Assembly (NCBI GenBank): GCA_963575745.1
Contig: CAUYUJ010017912.1
Location: 132,001-196,000, forward strand
Direction of reading: 5' to 3'
DNA: 64,000 nucleotides
Origin: Prorocentrum cordatum
Lineage: Eukaryota > Sar > Dinophyceae > Prorocentrales > Prorocentraceae
Made by a program: the position numbers and the translations under genes. Below, in pieces: positions 33,723 to 42,919 of the stretch; within the stretch, counting starts at the first letter, position 1, and each line of letters begins with the position of its first letter. The notes under the pieces were generated by a model. The model searched no databases and was not told the DNA's origin. It saw only the letters and a list, made by a program, of their open reading frames with translations.

Positions 33723-34913
33723 ATGATGGCGCGGGCGGGGACGCTGGACAGTGTTCCTGGTGCTGCACGCGCTTACCTCGGCGAGCCGCGGCGGACGCGC
33801 GCGGAGCGTTCTGCGGCTCGGAGGCGGGCGCTCGAGGCAGCGGACAACGGAGTGAAGGCGGCACTCGCGGAGGCAGCGGCCCTGCGCAGCGAGCTGGAGG
33901 CCGTTCGGCGGTGCTTCGCGTCCTACGTGGGCGACGCCGAACTGGCCGCCCGCCTGGAGGCGATCGTGCTCGCGCTGACGGCCTTGCTGCGGGGAGTGGC
34001 CCCCGAGCAGGAGGATGCAGTGCGGAGGAATGTGGCTCTCCACGCCGACGCCCCTGGGGTCACGGTTGCGTCGGCGTGTGGCCTCACCCTGCGGCGGTTC
34101 CAGCGGTCCGCCAGGCTGGAGGCGAGGCGAGAGCGCAAGTTCGAGTGCCACGTGGAGATTTGCGAGGCGGAGGCGCTGCCGCAGCTTGGCCGAGTTGTGG
34201 CCCGGCGCACGGCGTTGCGGTCGGCTGCGGGGCCCTTCGCCCCAGCCGGGGTTGACCCCGTTGCCGGCGGCGGCGGTACCCAGGTGATGCAGGCCCAGAC
34301 CGACGTCGATGAGTGCGACGAGGCGCAGCAGCAGCTTAACATGGAGTTCGAGCTGGCTGGGCGCGCCCGCGTTGGGCGTGGCGCCCGCATCGGCGATTGC
34401 TACGTGCCTTCCCCTCTCTTCCCTGGGGTGTCGGAGGGTGACTGCGCGGTGGACTTCGTGCAGGCCGCGGGCGCTATGGCGGCGCCGCCGCGCGCTGCTG
34501 GCGAGTGCTCCGACTCCGACGGCGTGATCCTCGACGGCGAGGCCGACGTGGCCACCGCTTGCTCGGTTGGGGGGCCGCCAGCTGCCGAACCTGCTGGACA
34601 TGTTGCTGCCGCCGCCGCCGTGTACCTCGACGCCTTCCCGCAGGCCCTCTTCCGTGGGGGCGGCGGCGCCAGGGCTCGTGGCGAGGTCGCGGCTCGTGAC
34701 TGGTGGCGCGCGAGGGCGGCCGTCGCCCGCGCTTGGCTCGCAGCGGATGCCGCGACGGTGCAGGCGCCCTCGGATGAAGGAGCGAGCGCTGGAGGTACTG
34801 CAGGCGGGGCGCCGCTGCCTCCAGGCTTGGATCCGAGGAGTGGTTGGAGCAGCGTGGTTAGTGCTCCTCGTGAGACGTTTTTTCCTTGCGTGTTCGGAAT
34901 GCCTTCTGAGTGA
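33723..34913 (+). CDS. Alanine-rich protein of tandem unit 1, unknown function
   Basis: 396 codons from ATG 33723, 34 bp after the spliced-leader relic. The first third is a predicted Ala/Glu/Arg helix, possibly coiled coil (ARRRALEAADNGVKAALAEA...). Its middle (about residues 98-165, RRNVALHADAPGV through FECHVEICEAEALPQLG) has a clear counterpart in unit 3. The C-terminal half is Ala/Gly/Asp-rich. No named domain is recognised. Position behind a relic leader suggests it derives from an expressed, reverse-transcribed mRNA or from a tandemly amplified gene. It is the only one of the three units with a single long frame. High GC keeps other frames open too, so coding status is uncertain. Confidence 0.5.
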   Translation: MMARAGTLDSVPGAARAYLGEPRRTRAERSAARRRALEAADNGVKAALAEAAALRSELEAVRRCFASYVGDAELAARLEAIVLALTALLRGVAPEQEDAVRRNVALHADAPGVTVASACGLTLRRFQRSARLEARRERKFECHVEICEAEALPQLGRVVARRTALRSAAGPFAPAGVDPVAGGGGTQVMQAQTDVDECDEAQQQLNMEFELAGRARVGRGARIGDCYVPSPLFPGVSEGDCAVDFVQAAGAMAAPPRAAGECSDSDGVILDGEADVATACSVGGPPAAEPAGHVAAAAAVYLDAFPQALFRGGGGARARGEVAARDWWRARAAVARAWLAADAATVQAPSDEGASAGGTAGGAPLPPGLDPRSGWSSVVSAPRETFFPCVFGMPSE

Positions 34914-35282
34914 CGGTTCGCCTTGCACGTCTGTTCCCCATTGGAGGTGGGGGGCTGTGGTTTTTCAGTGGGTTATGTCTCCTGTATTTGAAAGTGCACG
35001 TGGTGTATTTGCAATGCAGTCGAGTTCGGTTGTGCTCATGCGTAGCTTCTGTTCTCGCAGCGCTTGCGTGATTGGCGGGGGCAGGTTGGGGGCCAGAGCC
35101 AGTGGCTTTGCCGTCCGCCTTCCCTGGCCCGTGTCGCGAGGCGGCCCTAGGTGGCCCCTCTTGGGAGGGCGTGTCTCAGGACTCGGCTTCTTTCGGGAAC
35201 GCGGGCCTCGTCTGGCCCTGTCTGCGTTTCTGGCCACCACTTGCCTTGAAGGCCCCGTCTTTAAGTTTAATTTTAACCCGGA
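34914..35282 (+). other. 3' part of tandem unit 1
   Basis: Non-coding tail containing the block GCCTTGAAGGCCCCGTCTTTAA (35239-35262) and a short TTTAATTTTAAC end. The same block closes units 2 and 3. No gene. Confidence 0.5.
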
Positions 35283-35475
35283 GAACACACGGGAGCACGA
35301 CAGATTAAACAGGAGCACGGCAGAACGTTGGAGCACGGCAGAACACATCGGAGCACGGCAGAACACGCATAATACATAGGAGTATGGCAGAACACACAGA
35401 AGCACGGCAGAACACGCAGAACACACAGGAACGCGGCAGAACACACAGGAGCACGGCAGCACACATAGGAGCACG
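35283..35475. repeat. Minisatellite ACGGCAGAACACACAGGAGC, unit 2
   Basis: About ten degenerate copies of the repeat found at 33461 and 37127, again ending at a spliced-leader relic. Confidence 0.85.
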
Positions 35476-35497
35476 TCCGTAGCCATTTTGGCTCACG
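35476..35497 (+). other. Spliced-leader relic 2
   Basis: Matches the dinoflagellate leader over 22 nt with one change near the 3' end (GGCTCACG instead of GGCTCAAG). No splice donor follows. Confidence 0.8.
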
Positions 35498-35576
35498 AGC
35501 TGCTCCTCGGGCGCGCGCGGGCGCGGGCTCGGCGCGCAGGAGGCGCTTCTGGGCGCGGAGGGCGACGGTCGGCTGC

Positions 35577-35942
35577 ATGGCCGCCTGCGAGGCGGCGGAG
35601 CGGCCTGGGCGCGCAGCCGGGGGTTCTCTCTGGCCTGCGCGGAGGGCGCGGCGTGCGGCTGCGCAGCAGGCGGCTAGCGGGAGGCCTGCTGCCGCCCTGC
35701 GCCGCGCCACGGAGCTCGAGGCCACCATCGTCGCCGTGCAGGCCCGCGCCGCTGCTGGGGGGGCTCGGCACGTGGCGGCGGCGGCCCAGGCGGCGCGCCT
35801 CGCGGAGCTGGCGGGCGCAATCCCGGAGCCTGACGCGGCGCTCGCGGGCGAGCTCGCGACCAGGATGGCGCTCGCCGCGCCGATCCTGGAGGGCGTCCTG
35901 GCTGGAGAGCCCGACGGCGCAGGGGCGGCCGTGCGTGCCTAG
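35577..35942 (+). CDS. Alanine-rich frame of tandem unit 2 (5' part)
   Basis: 121 codons from ATG 35577. An Ala/Arg helical protein related in layout to the N-terminal third of unit 1: helix, then LAELAGAIPEPDAALAGELA resembling the corresponding Ala/Leu helix of unit 1. It stops at 35942, where unit 1 continues into RRNVALHAD, so this copy is probably truncated by mutation. Function unknown. Confidence 0.35.
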   Translation: MAACEAAERPGRAAGGSLWPARRARRAAAQQAASGRPAAALRRATELEATIVAVQARAAAGGARHVAAAAQAARLAELAGAIPEPDAALAGELATRMALAAPILEGVLAGEPDGAGAAVRA

Positions 35943-36087
35943 TGCCGAGCGCGGCGCAACACGGGCCTGCACTGCGCGGCCGCGCCAGCCGCCGCCGTCG
36001 GGCGGGCGGAGCTGCCGCCGCTCAACCGCAGGCAGCGGCAGGGCGTAGGCAGGCACGGCGGCAGCAGGCGGAGGCTGGGCAGCAGAC

Positions 36088-36870
36088 GTGAGCGCCGCGC
36101 GGCCGCGCCGCCGACGGGCCGTCGGCGGCCTGTGGCTCGGCCCCTCTTGCAGGATGCCGACGTCGAGGCGAAGCTCGCGGAGGGCGTCATCGCGGGCGTC
36201 TCCGAGGAGGTCGGCGACGGGATCGAGGGGGCGACCCTCGATGGCGATGACGGCGGCGTCGACGAGAAGAGCGAGCCCACGGTCGAGCTGGAGGCGCTCG
36301 CGGGGGCGGCTGGGCGCGCTGGTGGAGGGCGCCGAGCCCGCGGTCGAGCTGAAGGGCGACCTGGCGGCGCCGTCCGTACGACAGGGCGCGCCCGAGGAGA
36401 GCGCCGAGGCCAAGTGCGAGTTGGGGGCGCCCTCGCAGCGGCCGTGCGCGCTGGAGGCGACCTCGGAGCAGCTGGTCTCGCAGAAGGGCGACCTGGCGGC
36501 GCTGTCCGAGCAGCGTGGCACGCTGGCGGAGGGCGCCGAACCCATGGGCGAGCGGGAGGTGCTCTCGAGGCCGCTGAATGCGCTGGAGGCTCTGTGCGAG
36601 CAGAGGGAGACGAAGATGGCCTCCCGCCACGCGTTCAGCGAGAGCTTGTTCTACTTCCTGGACGATTTCACGGTGGCGGCGATGATGCGCGTGGCCATTG
36701 GGCCCAAGTCGGGAGTTGAGTCTCTCCTGAGCTCGGCCGAGGCCCGCTTCATTGACGTCAGGCCAGGTAGTGTAGGCTGGCCAGATGCCGAGGAGCGTGA
36801 GCGTATCCTCGAGGGCCGCTTGCAGGCCGTCCAGATGCCGAGGGGCGTGGGGGGGCCCCGCGGTGAATGA
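36088..36870 (+). CDS. Frame of tandem unit 2 (3' part)
   Basis: A 260-codon frame with Glu/Ala-rich repeats of about 26 residues (AxxSEQRGTLAEGAEP-like, about 36300-36600). A more protein-like end follows (SESLFYFLDDFTVAAMMRVAIG, split by GPKSG, then PDAEERERILEG). The PDAEERxRxL block recurs near the end of unit 3 at about 38485, linking the units. It could be the distal part of one gene with 35577-35942, disrupted by a frameshift. Function unknown. Confidence 0.35.
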   Translation: MSAARPRRRRAVGGLWLGPSCRMPTSRRSSRRASSRASPRRSATGSRGRPSMAMTAASTRRASPRSSWRRSRGRLGALVEGAEPAVELKGDLAAPSVRQGAPEESAEAKCELGAPSQRPCALEATSEQLVSQKGDLAALSEQRGTLAEGAEPMGEREVLSRPLNALEALCEQRETKMASRHAFSESLFYFLDDFTVAAMMRVAIGPKSGVESLLSSAEARFIDVRPGSVGWPDAEERERILEGRLQAVQMPRGVGGPRGE

Positions 36871-37124
36871 GGCAAGCAGTTGCATTCCGTGTGTAGCGCT
36901 GCATTGCCTGTGAGTGAAGACTCCTGTGTGCAGTCGCAGTCGAGTTCACTGTGGGCGGCGGCCCAAGACCGCCCCGCTGGGAGGGCGAGAGGCGGCGCGG
37001 TGAAGGCCCAGCGCGGCCCCCGCGGCGAGGGGCGGCCCCAGGCGACCCCTCGGGTGAGCGCGTCCTTTTCTTGGCCATTTGGCCCCGCCACTCCGCCTTG
37101 AAGGTCCCGTCTTTAATTTTAACT

Positions 37125-37403
37125 TTAACACGCGTAGGAGCACGGCAGAACACATAGGTGCACGGCAGAATTGACGGCAGAGCACGCAGAAGCACGGCAG
37201 AACACATAGGAGCACGGCAGAACACGCAGGACCACGAGGAGCACGGCATAACACACAGAGTACCTAGGAGCACGGCAGCACATTCAGGAGCATGCCAGAA
37301 CACACAGGAGCGCGGCAGATCACACAAAACACACAGGTGCACGGCATAACAAGCAGCAGCACGGCAGAACACGTAGGAGCACGGCAGAACACACAGGAGC
37401 ACA
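37125..37403. repeat. Minisatellite ACGGCAGAACACACAGGAGC, unit 3
   Basis: Some 14 degenerate copies, preceded by the unit-2 tail GCCTTGAAGGTCCCGTCTTTAA and TTTTAACTTTAAC. Confidence 0.85.
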
Positions 37404-37425
37404 TCCGTAGCCATTTTGGCTCAAG
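37404..37425 (+). other. Spliced-leader relic 3 (exact)
   Basis: Exact 22-nt match to the dinoflagellate spliced leader, TCCGTAGCC through GGCTCAAG. It is followed by CCAGCTC, not a splice donor. The strongest single piece of evidence that the window is dinoflagellate. Confidence 0.9.
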
Positions 37426-38575
37426 CCAGCTCGCTTCAAGCTTGCTTGGGCGAGGGGTGGTCACGGGAGGGGGCCCTCTGCGGCTCCCCCGCTCGTGGCG
37501 CGAGCGAGGCGAGGCGGCGCGGCGCGCCCGAGCGACTGCTGATGCGGCCGTGCGGCGTGCCCTGGGGGCTGCTGGCGAGGCCCAGACCCGCCTGCGCGCG
37601 GTGGGGGCCGCCCTCGACTTGCTCGTCGGCGCGCCTGGGCTGGCGGATCGGGCCCAGGCGGCGCTCCCGGCACTGGCTGCGCTTGCGCGGGGGGGGGTGG
37701 GGGGGGCCGACCTGGTTGGAGCGGCTACGGCGCAACGTGGCGCCCCATGCCGAGGCCGACGGGGTGCTGCCGATCGCCTCCGCTGCGGCAGCGCCCCTCA
37801 GGAAGGCCCAGAGGGGTCAACGCCTGGGGTCGCAGGAGAAGGGTGCCCGCAGTGTGGGCGACCACGGCGCGTGTGTCTCTCGGCTAGGTGGCCTGGACAT
37901 CGACGCGGAGATCTGCGAGGCTGAGCCGCTGCCGAAGCTCATGGGCAGTCTGCCGCTGCGGAGGCGCACGCCATTGAGACCTTCGGCCGAGCCATACTGT
38001 TTGCGCGACTTCGAGGGCATGCGGTGTACTTGTGGCGCAGTGGTGTTTTCTTCCTGCTCCGTGGCCGCTGCCCTCGGGGCGCAGAAGGTCCCTGGAGGTG
38101 CTGCAGGCCGTGCGCCGCTGCCTCCCGTCTTGGGGCGTGCGAGTGCAGAGCTTGGTGCTGGCGGCCGCGCCAGCGTGGACGGTTTGGCCGGTGCCGGCGA
38201 TGCTGACTCTTCGAGGCCGTCTACGCGTGGACCCGTCGAGTTTGCCGACGACGTCGTGCCGCACCTGGGCGGCAGCAGCGTCGCCAGCGACGACATGGGG
38301 CCGCCCCTGGTCGCGGACAGCTCGACTGCGCCGAGGGCGAGGGCCACTCGAGCTCGGAGGGCGTGCTCGTTTTGTTCCTGGGCGGCTTCTCGGCGGCGGC
38401 GGTGGCGCGCGCGGCCAAGGGGCCGAAGTCGGGAGGCCGAGGCCCGCGCCCTCGGCGCCCGCCTCGGAGGTGCAGGTTGCCCAGATGCCGAGGAGCGTCA
38501 GCGGCTCCTCGATGTTCTTTTGGGCCGTGCGCGTTGCATGACGCGGCCCAGGAGTGAAGGGCGAGGCGGGCAGTT
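37426..38575 (+). pseudogene. Frameshifted copy in tandem unit 3
   Basis: Homology to unit 1 is visible in two frames. An Ala/Arg helical start lies at about 37490-37680 in one frame. In the frame of 37416-38702 come RRNVAPHAEADGVLPIAS (about 37730) and DIDAEICEAEPLPKLMGSLPLRRRTPLR (about 37900). The G-run at 37690-37705 is a likely frameshift site. The C-terminal PDAEERQRLLD block (about 38485) matches unit 2. The frame to 38702 is otherwise held open by GC content. Confidence 0.5.
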
Positions 38576-38712
38576 GCATTCTGTGCGTAGATCTGCTCTC
38601 GCTTGTGGCGCCGCGCGGCGAAGGCCCAGGGCGGCCCTAAGCGGCCCCTCTCGGGAGAGCGTGTCCTTTTCTTGGCCTTTTGGCCCCGCCGCTCCGCCTT
38701 GAAGGGCCCGTC

Positions 38713-38870
38713 TTTAACTTTAACTTTAACTTTAACTTTAACTTTAACTTTAACACACAGGAGCGCGGCGGAACACATGGGAGCACGGCAGGGGAGGACC
38801 ATGGCATAATACATAGGAGCACGGCAGAACACAGGAACACGGCAGAACACGCAGAACATCTATTCACACA
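38713..38870. repeat. CTTTAA hexanucleotide tail and minisatellite
   Basis: About seven TTTAAC units (38713-38754) follow the shared block GCCTTGAAGGGCCCGTCTTTAA. The 20-bp CACGGCAGAACACA minisatellite then resumes (38755-38850). The next expected spliced-leader copy is absent, so the tandem series ends here. Confidence 0.85.
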
Positions 38871-39130
38871 GCCGCGCCCAAAGGCACACGCACATAGGCA
38901 CACGCACACAGGCACACGCACACGCACACACAGACACAAACACACACACACGCACACGCACGCGCACACACACACACACGTACACACAGCGGTAACAGAC
39001 ACACGCAGACCGCAGGAACACGGCAGAGCAGCGCGACATAACACAGCAGCGCCGCAGACCACCGCGCACGGACACATATGCACATATTCCACGCACGCAC
39101 GCGCGCGCGCAAACGCACGCACGCCACGAC
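38871..39130. repeat. CA/CACG dinucleotide repeat
   Basis: Imperfect CACACG/CACACA tracts at 38880-38990 and 39060-39125. Confidence 0.9.
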
Positions 39131-39530
39131 ATATCTGCGCGGCAGACCAGCCAATGAGCATACTTCACATACCTAGTGGACAAAGCGACGCTTCCTGTTC
39201 TTTTCCTATCAGGTTTTGGCCTCTTCGCCGAGGCCTTTTCCGGACTGTTTGACGCCTCGCTGCCTTCCGTCGTCCAAGTCCAGGGGGGAGGGGAGAGGGA
39301 AGACGGAGGAGGAACCGCTCTACACCATTCACGCCCTCAAAGGCTAGTGGAACTTCAGCACGGCCCCCCCCCTCGTCCGCGCATGTGCCTCGTGCCAGTG
39401 CCAGGATGCGATAAGCCCCTTCTTACTGGCACCCCTCATCGATGCCCCGGGAAAGGGGGCCAATAACATTCAACAACTTCGGTCATCCAAGCTCTGCTTC
39501 CCCACCCCCTCCCCCGCCCCCTACCCACAA
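39131..39530. other. Unassigned
   Basis: No recognised coding or repeat structure; lies between the CA repeat and foldback element copy 2. Confidence 0.4.
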
Positions 39531-39714
39531 GAGCGCGTTTCTTTATTGCTTGGGGCATGACGGGCGTCATGGCCCCCGGCCCCCCTCCCCTCGTCCTATG
39601 ACGTAACGCTCCACCCCGAGTGCGTTCCGGGCACTGCCGCCGTGCGCGTCGTGATCCGCATAGGTGTCCGCATAGGAATCCGCATAGGAGTCTGGCCCGA
39701 AGTCGTGTTCGTCG

Positions 39715-39748
<34 letters not shown>

Positions 39749-40713
39749 TCGTCGCTCGTGGTCGTCGCTCATCGTCGTCGTGCGCGCAGACGCAGCTGGA
39801 GCTTGTTTTTTTGTTGGGCCGATGAGGCAATTATCTGGGGGGGGGGGGGCCGATGACGTCACGTTTCGCGCCGGCGGCGTCTGGGAATGCTTAGGAATCA
39901 GACCGAGGACGGGTAGCAACAGCATGTTTGTGGCGATTTGCACCACAACGCCTGTGTGTACCATAGTGCCTGCGTGCACCACAGCGCTTGTGTACACCAC
40001 ACCGCTTACGTACACGACTGCAGCCGCGTGCATCACAGCGCCAGTGTACACCAGAATGCCTGCGTGCATTCAGCATGGCACCAGTGGATATACAATTTTG
40101 CGATGCTCGCTGAGACCGCGCACGTGCGCTGCAGTGCCGACCCGCACGACAGGGGGGAAGGGTAAGGGAGGGGGAGGAGGACGAGGAGGAAGTGGAGGAG
40201 GACGAGGAAGAGGAGGGGGAAAAGGAGGCGGAGGTGGAGGAGGGAGGACGAAAAAACGTCGCGCTCTATTATCGGCACTTCACGGGCGTGGCGTTTACCT
40301 GTCCGCAGCAGATCGTCACCCACATGTTTCTTCTACTTGTCCTGTGCACGCAAGCGCTCTGGTTTACACCAGCGCTGCGTAGCACGCGGAAGCTGTGGTG
40401 TAAACGAGCGTCGTTGTGTGCACAGGCGCTGCGGTGCTCGTAAGCACTGAGGTGTAGACAGGCGGTGTGTTGCACATGGCTGCTGCTGTGTACACATTCG
40501 CTGCGGTGTACACCGGCGCTGTGGTTCACGCAAGCATTGTGGTGTATATTGGCGTTGCGTTGTACGCGGCTGTTGCGGTGTACGCGGGCGCTGTGATGTA
40601 CACTAGCGCCGTGGTGCTCGCGAGCGCAGTGGTGTACACAGGCGTTGTGGGGCAGATCGCCACCTACATGCTGCTTGCGCCGTCGTCGTCGTCGTCGTCG
40701 TCGTCGTCGGCGT

Positions 40714-40795
<82 letters not shown>

Positions 40796-40985
40796 CTCGT
40801 CCTCGTCGTCGTCGTCGTCGTCGTCGCTCGTCGCTCGTCGCTCGTCGCTCGTCGTCGTCGTGCGCGCGGGCGCGGCTGTGGTGCTGGAGCCGCACGGCGG
40901 GTGGCGGGGAGGCGTTACGTCATACGCCCCCCCCGCCCCCCCCCCCCATGACGCCCGTCATCGCCGATGGTAAAGAAACGCGCTC
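39531..40985 (+). mobile_element. Foldback-like element, copy 2, with perfect 15-bp TIRs
   Basis: The ends GAGCGCGTTTCTTTA (39531-39545) and TAAAGAAACGCGCTC (40971-40985) are exact reverse complements. Just inside are the palindromes ATGACGGGCGTCAT (39557-39570) and ATGACGCCCGTCAT (40948-40961), then TATGACGTAACG (39597-39608) and CGTTACGTCATA (40913-40924) in inverted orientation. The interior matches copy 1 block for block: a CGT run, GACGTCACGTTTCGCGCCGG (39855), GTGTACACCACA minisatellite (39940-40065), GGA tract (40170-40245), inverted minisatellite (40345-40650), and a long CGT/GTC run (40681-40860). Non-coding; 1,455 bp. Foldback elements of this kind are usually moved by a transposase supplied elsewhere. 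No clear target duplication was seen. Confidence 0.75.
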
Positions 40986-42089
40986 CAGTGCCCCTGAGAG
41001 CTGGACAATGTTTCTCCCATCGACCTGTGGGGATCAAGCCAGATGAATCATAGTAGCGCCGAAAAAGTCAGTGAAAAGCCAGGTCGAACGCCGATCCGAG
41101 AAATCCGCGCGGACCTCAGAGACATTATGTTCGTTCAGTGCATTTTTTCCAGGGAAGTGTGGAGGAGATCGTGGAAGCTTTCCCTCGCGAGCCAAGTGAC
41201 GGCAGCAGCCGTCAAGCTCTTAACGAAACAGGGTCCTTACGCCTCGGTGTCCATGGCCTTGCTCTGACGCCTGAGGTTGCGTCGTATCTTCCAGGAGGGA
41301 CCTTGTCCGTCTTCAAATCTGATGTTTTGTCGTGTGCCGGACGCGGGTTCGATGCGGATTCGACGCGGATCTGAAGTGGGTTCGGCGCGGGATCGACGTT
41401 GATTGGACGCGGATTCGACTTGCTTGTCATAGGGTTGACACGGGATCGACCCGGACAGCGGCGGGACGGGACATAGGTCTTTGGAGGATTCAATTGAAAT
41501 GAGCGACTCAACACAAACGTGCCGAAGGCGCGGATATTCGCCCCTAAATTTTCTGGTCGCGTGTGAGCGACCTCTTCTCCCGATCCTGGAACCTCGATCC
41601 TGGAACCTCGCACCTCCCTCCCAGACCCCCGACCTCCTCATTTCCCCAGACAACGTGAACCTCTGGAGGTCTCGACCCATTCCCTGGGACTGGCTTTTCA
41701 TCCGGAGTCGTATTTTGACGGTCCCGGGGCTGTCGCAGGGTTCCCATGCATAGACCAGAAATTGCATTATTTTCCCTTTGTGATTTTCTCAATTCGCCAG
41801 GAGGTCACGCGGCATGCCACGCTGGCGGCCCGCGTCAGCCGCGGCGTAAGCTCGCTATGTTTTCTAGCGGAGGACCCGTTTTTTTTCCTCGCACGCCAGG
41901 GGTTCTTTTGGGCACTGGCCGGTGGGGATGCGGCAGGCATCGGTAGGGCTCTCCCTGGACGGCAGCGGGCCCTCTCGTCCGAGAACCTGCGGGCAGTAGG
42001 TTCATGACCGCCCGTTTTGAACTCCCTGGCGAGATCTGCCGTCACCAGAGGGGAGAGAGGGGGGGGGGGGGCGAACGAGCTGGTAACGT
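40986..42089. other. Unassigned with short repeats
   Basis: A copy of the 28.6/30.6-kb dispersed repeat lies at 41089-41132. Degenerate GACGCGGATTCGAC repeats lie at 41338-41460. TGCYACGYTGGCGGCCCGCGT at 41816 recurs at 42289, hinting at an old duplication. The frame 41138-41374 has no recognised domain. Confidence 0.4.
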
Positions 42090-42161
42090 CACGGTTCGCG
42101 CCTGCGCCGTCTGGGAATGAGTCACTTTAGCAATTCCCAAACGGCGCTGGCGCGAGCCGTG
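42090..42161. repeat. Hairpin-forming inverted repeat
   Basis: Arms 42090-42118 and 42133-42161 (29 nt, about 5 mismatches; CACGGTTCGCGCC to GTCTGGGAAT) enclose a 14-nt loop. The left-arm motif also occurs singly inside both foldback elements (24104 and 39859). It may be a shared structural module or a small independent element. Confidence 0.65.
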
Positions 42162-42412
42162 ATGTTGTCAGGTGGGGTGGGGGAGGGGGGGAGAGCGGCC
42201 GTATAAACGCAAACGCATGCCGAAAATTATCGGATGTTTTCGCGGATTCTTCATGCACGCTGAAGCGCCTTCGTTTCCAATGTGGGGTGCTACGTTGGCG
42301 GCCCGCGTAGGACGCGGCGCACGGTCGTTAAGGTCTTCTTGTCCGAGGCGGGGATTTATTCACATTTCGCCCCAGTATTCGCAGCATCCTTATGCATTCA
42401 AACACATGGGGC

Positions 42413-42417
42413 TGGAT
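42413..42417. repeat. Target-site duplication, left copy
   Basis: TGGAT directly left of the 5' LTR is repeated at 58735-58739, directly right of the 3' LTR. The match extends to CTGGATG because of the LTR end sequence, so the exact LTR boundary is ambiguous by one or two bases. Confidence 0.7.
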
Positions 42418-42701
42418 GACTTTAAACGGAGAAGGTTAAAGGCGAGGTATAAATCGAGCATGTACCGCTGCCGTGCCTGGCTCAAGCCGGGCCCGGCCAA
42501 ATATGTGATTGTGCCTCACCGAGGCGCACGACTTGTATCTGAGATCGGAAAATACCTTTTCCATTGACGATGCCCATCCTATCCTTTACTCCAGATCCCA
42601 TGCTTCGTCTTGCTCTCTTGCTCATGCGATATGAGCCAAAGCCTGGGATATGGGAACGCCTAAGGCGTAATATATACCTAAGCTTACCAGTTGTTTTCGA
42701 C
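42418..42701 (+). repeat. 5' LTR
   Basis: 284 bp, GACTTTAAACGG to GTTTTCGAC. Nearly identical to 58450-58734: T/C at 42637 and TTG versus TGCG near 42691. It does not show the usual TG...CA ends. It carries the promoter and the RNA start and end signals for the element. Confidence 0.92.
42448..42454 (+). promoter_or_regulatory. Possible TATA box in the LTR
   Basis: TATAAAT within GGCGAGGTATAAATCGAGC, 30 bp from the LTR start. Dinoflagellate genes usually lack a canonical TATA box, so an LTR promoter of classical type would be notable. The assignment is by motif only. Confidence 0.4.
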
Positions 42702-42702
42702 T

Positions 42703-42717
42703 TGGTAGCGGAGCTGG
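42703..42717 (+). other. Primer-binding site
   Basis: TGGTAGCGGAGCTGG begins one base after the 5' LTR. TGG pairs with the CCA end of a tRNA, and TGGTAGCRGAGC resembles sites primed by initiator methionine tRNA in copia elements. The exact tRNA is not provable here. Confidence 0.65.
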
Positions 42718-42919
42718 CTACACTCTCGTGTGGCTGGCTCTCGCTCTGATTCCTGTAATCCACGGCACAACTTGGTGGACTACTACTACGGTGGAATACC
42801 ATGTTGCGCCGGCTCTGCGAGGAGCGGAGCCAGTCCGCGATCGAGCTAGCGGGGCAACCCGCGAACTCGAGACGCTCTCTCCTACTTCACTGCGCTACTT
42901 CACTCCCGACTTCCACCAG

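Noticed and set aside
33668-37425. Spliced-leader RNA genes
   Set aside because: A real SL RNA gene has a GT donor and an Sm-type site after the leader. Here CCTGGC, AGCTGC and CCAGCT follow, so these are relics of mature leader sequence.
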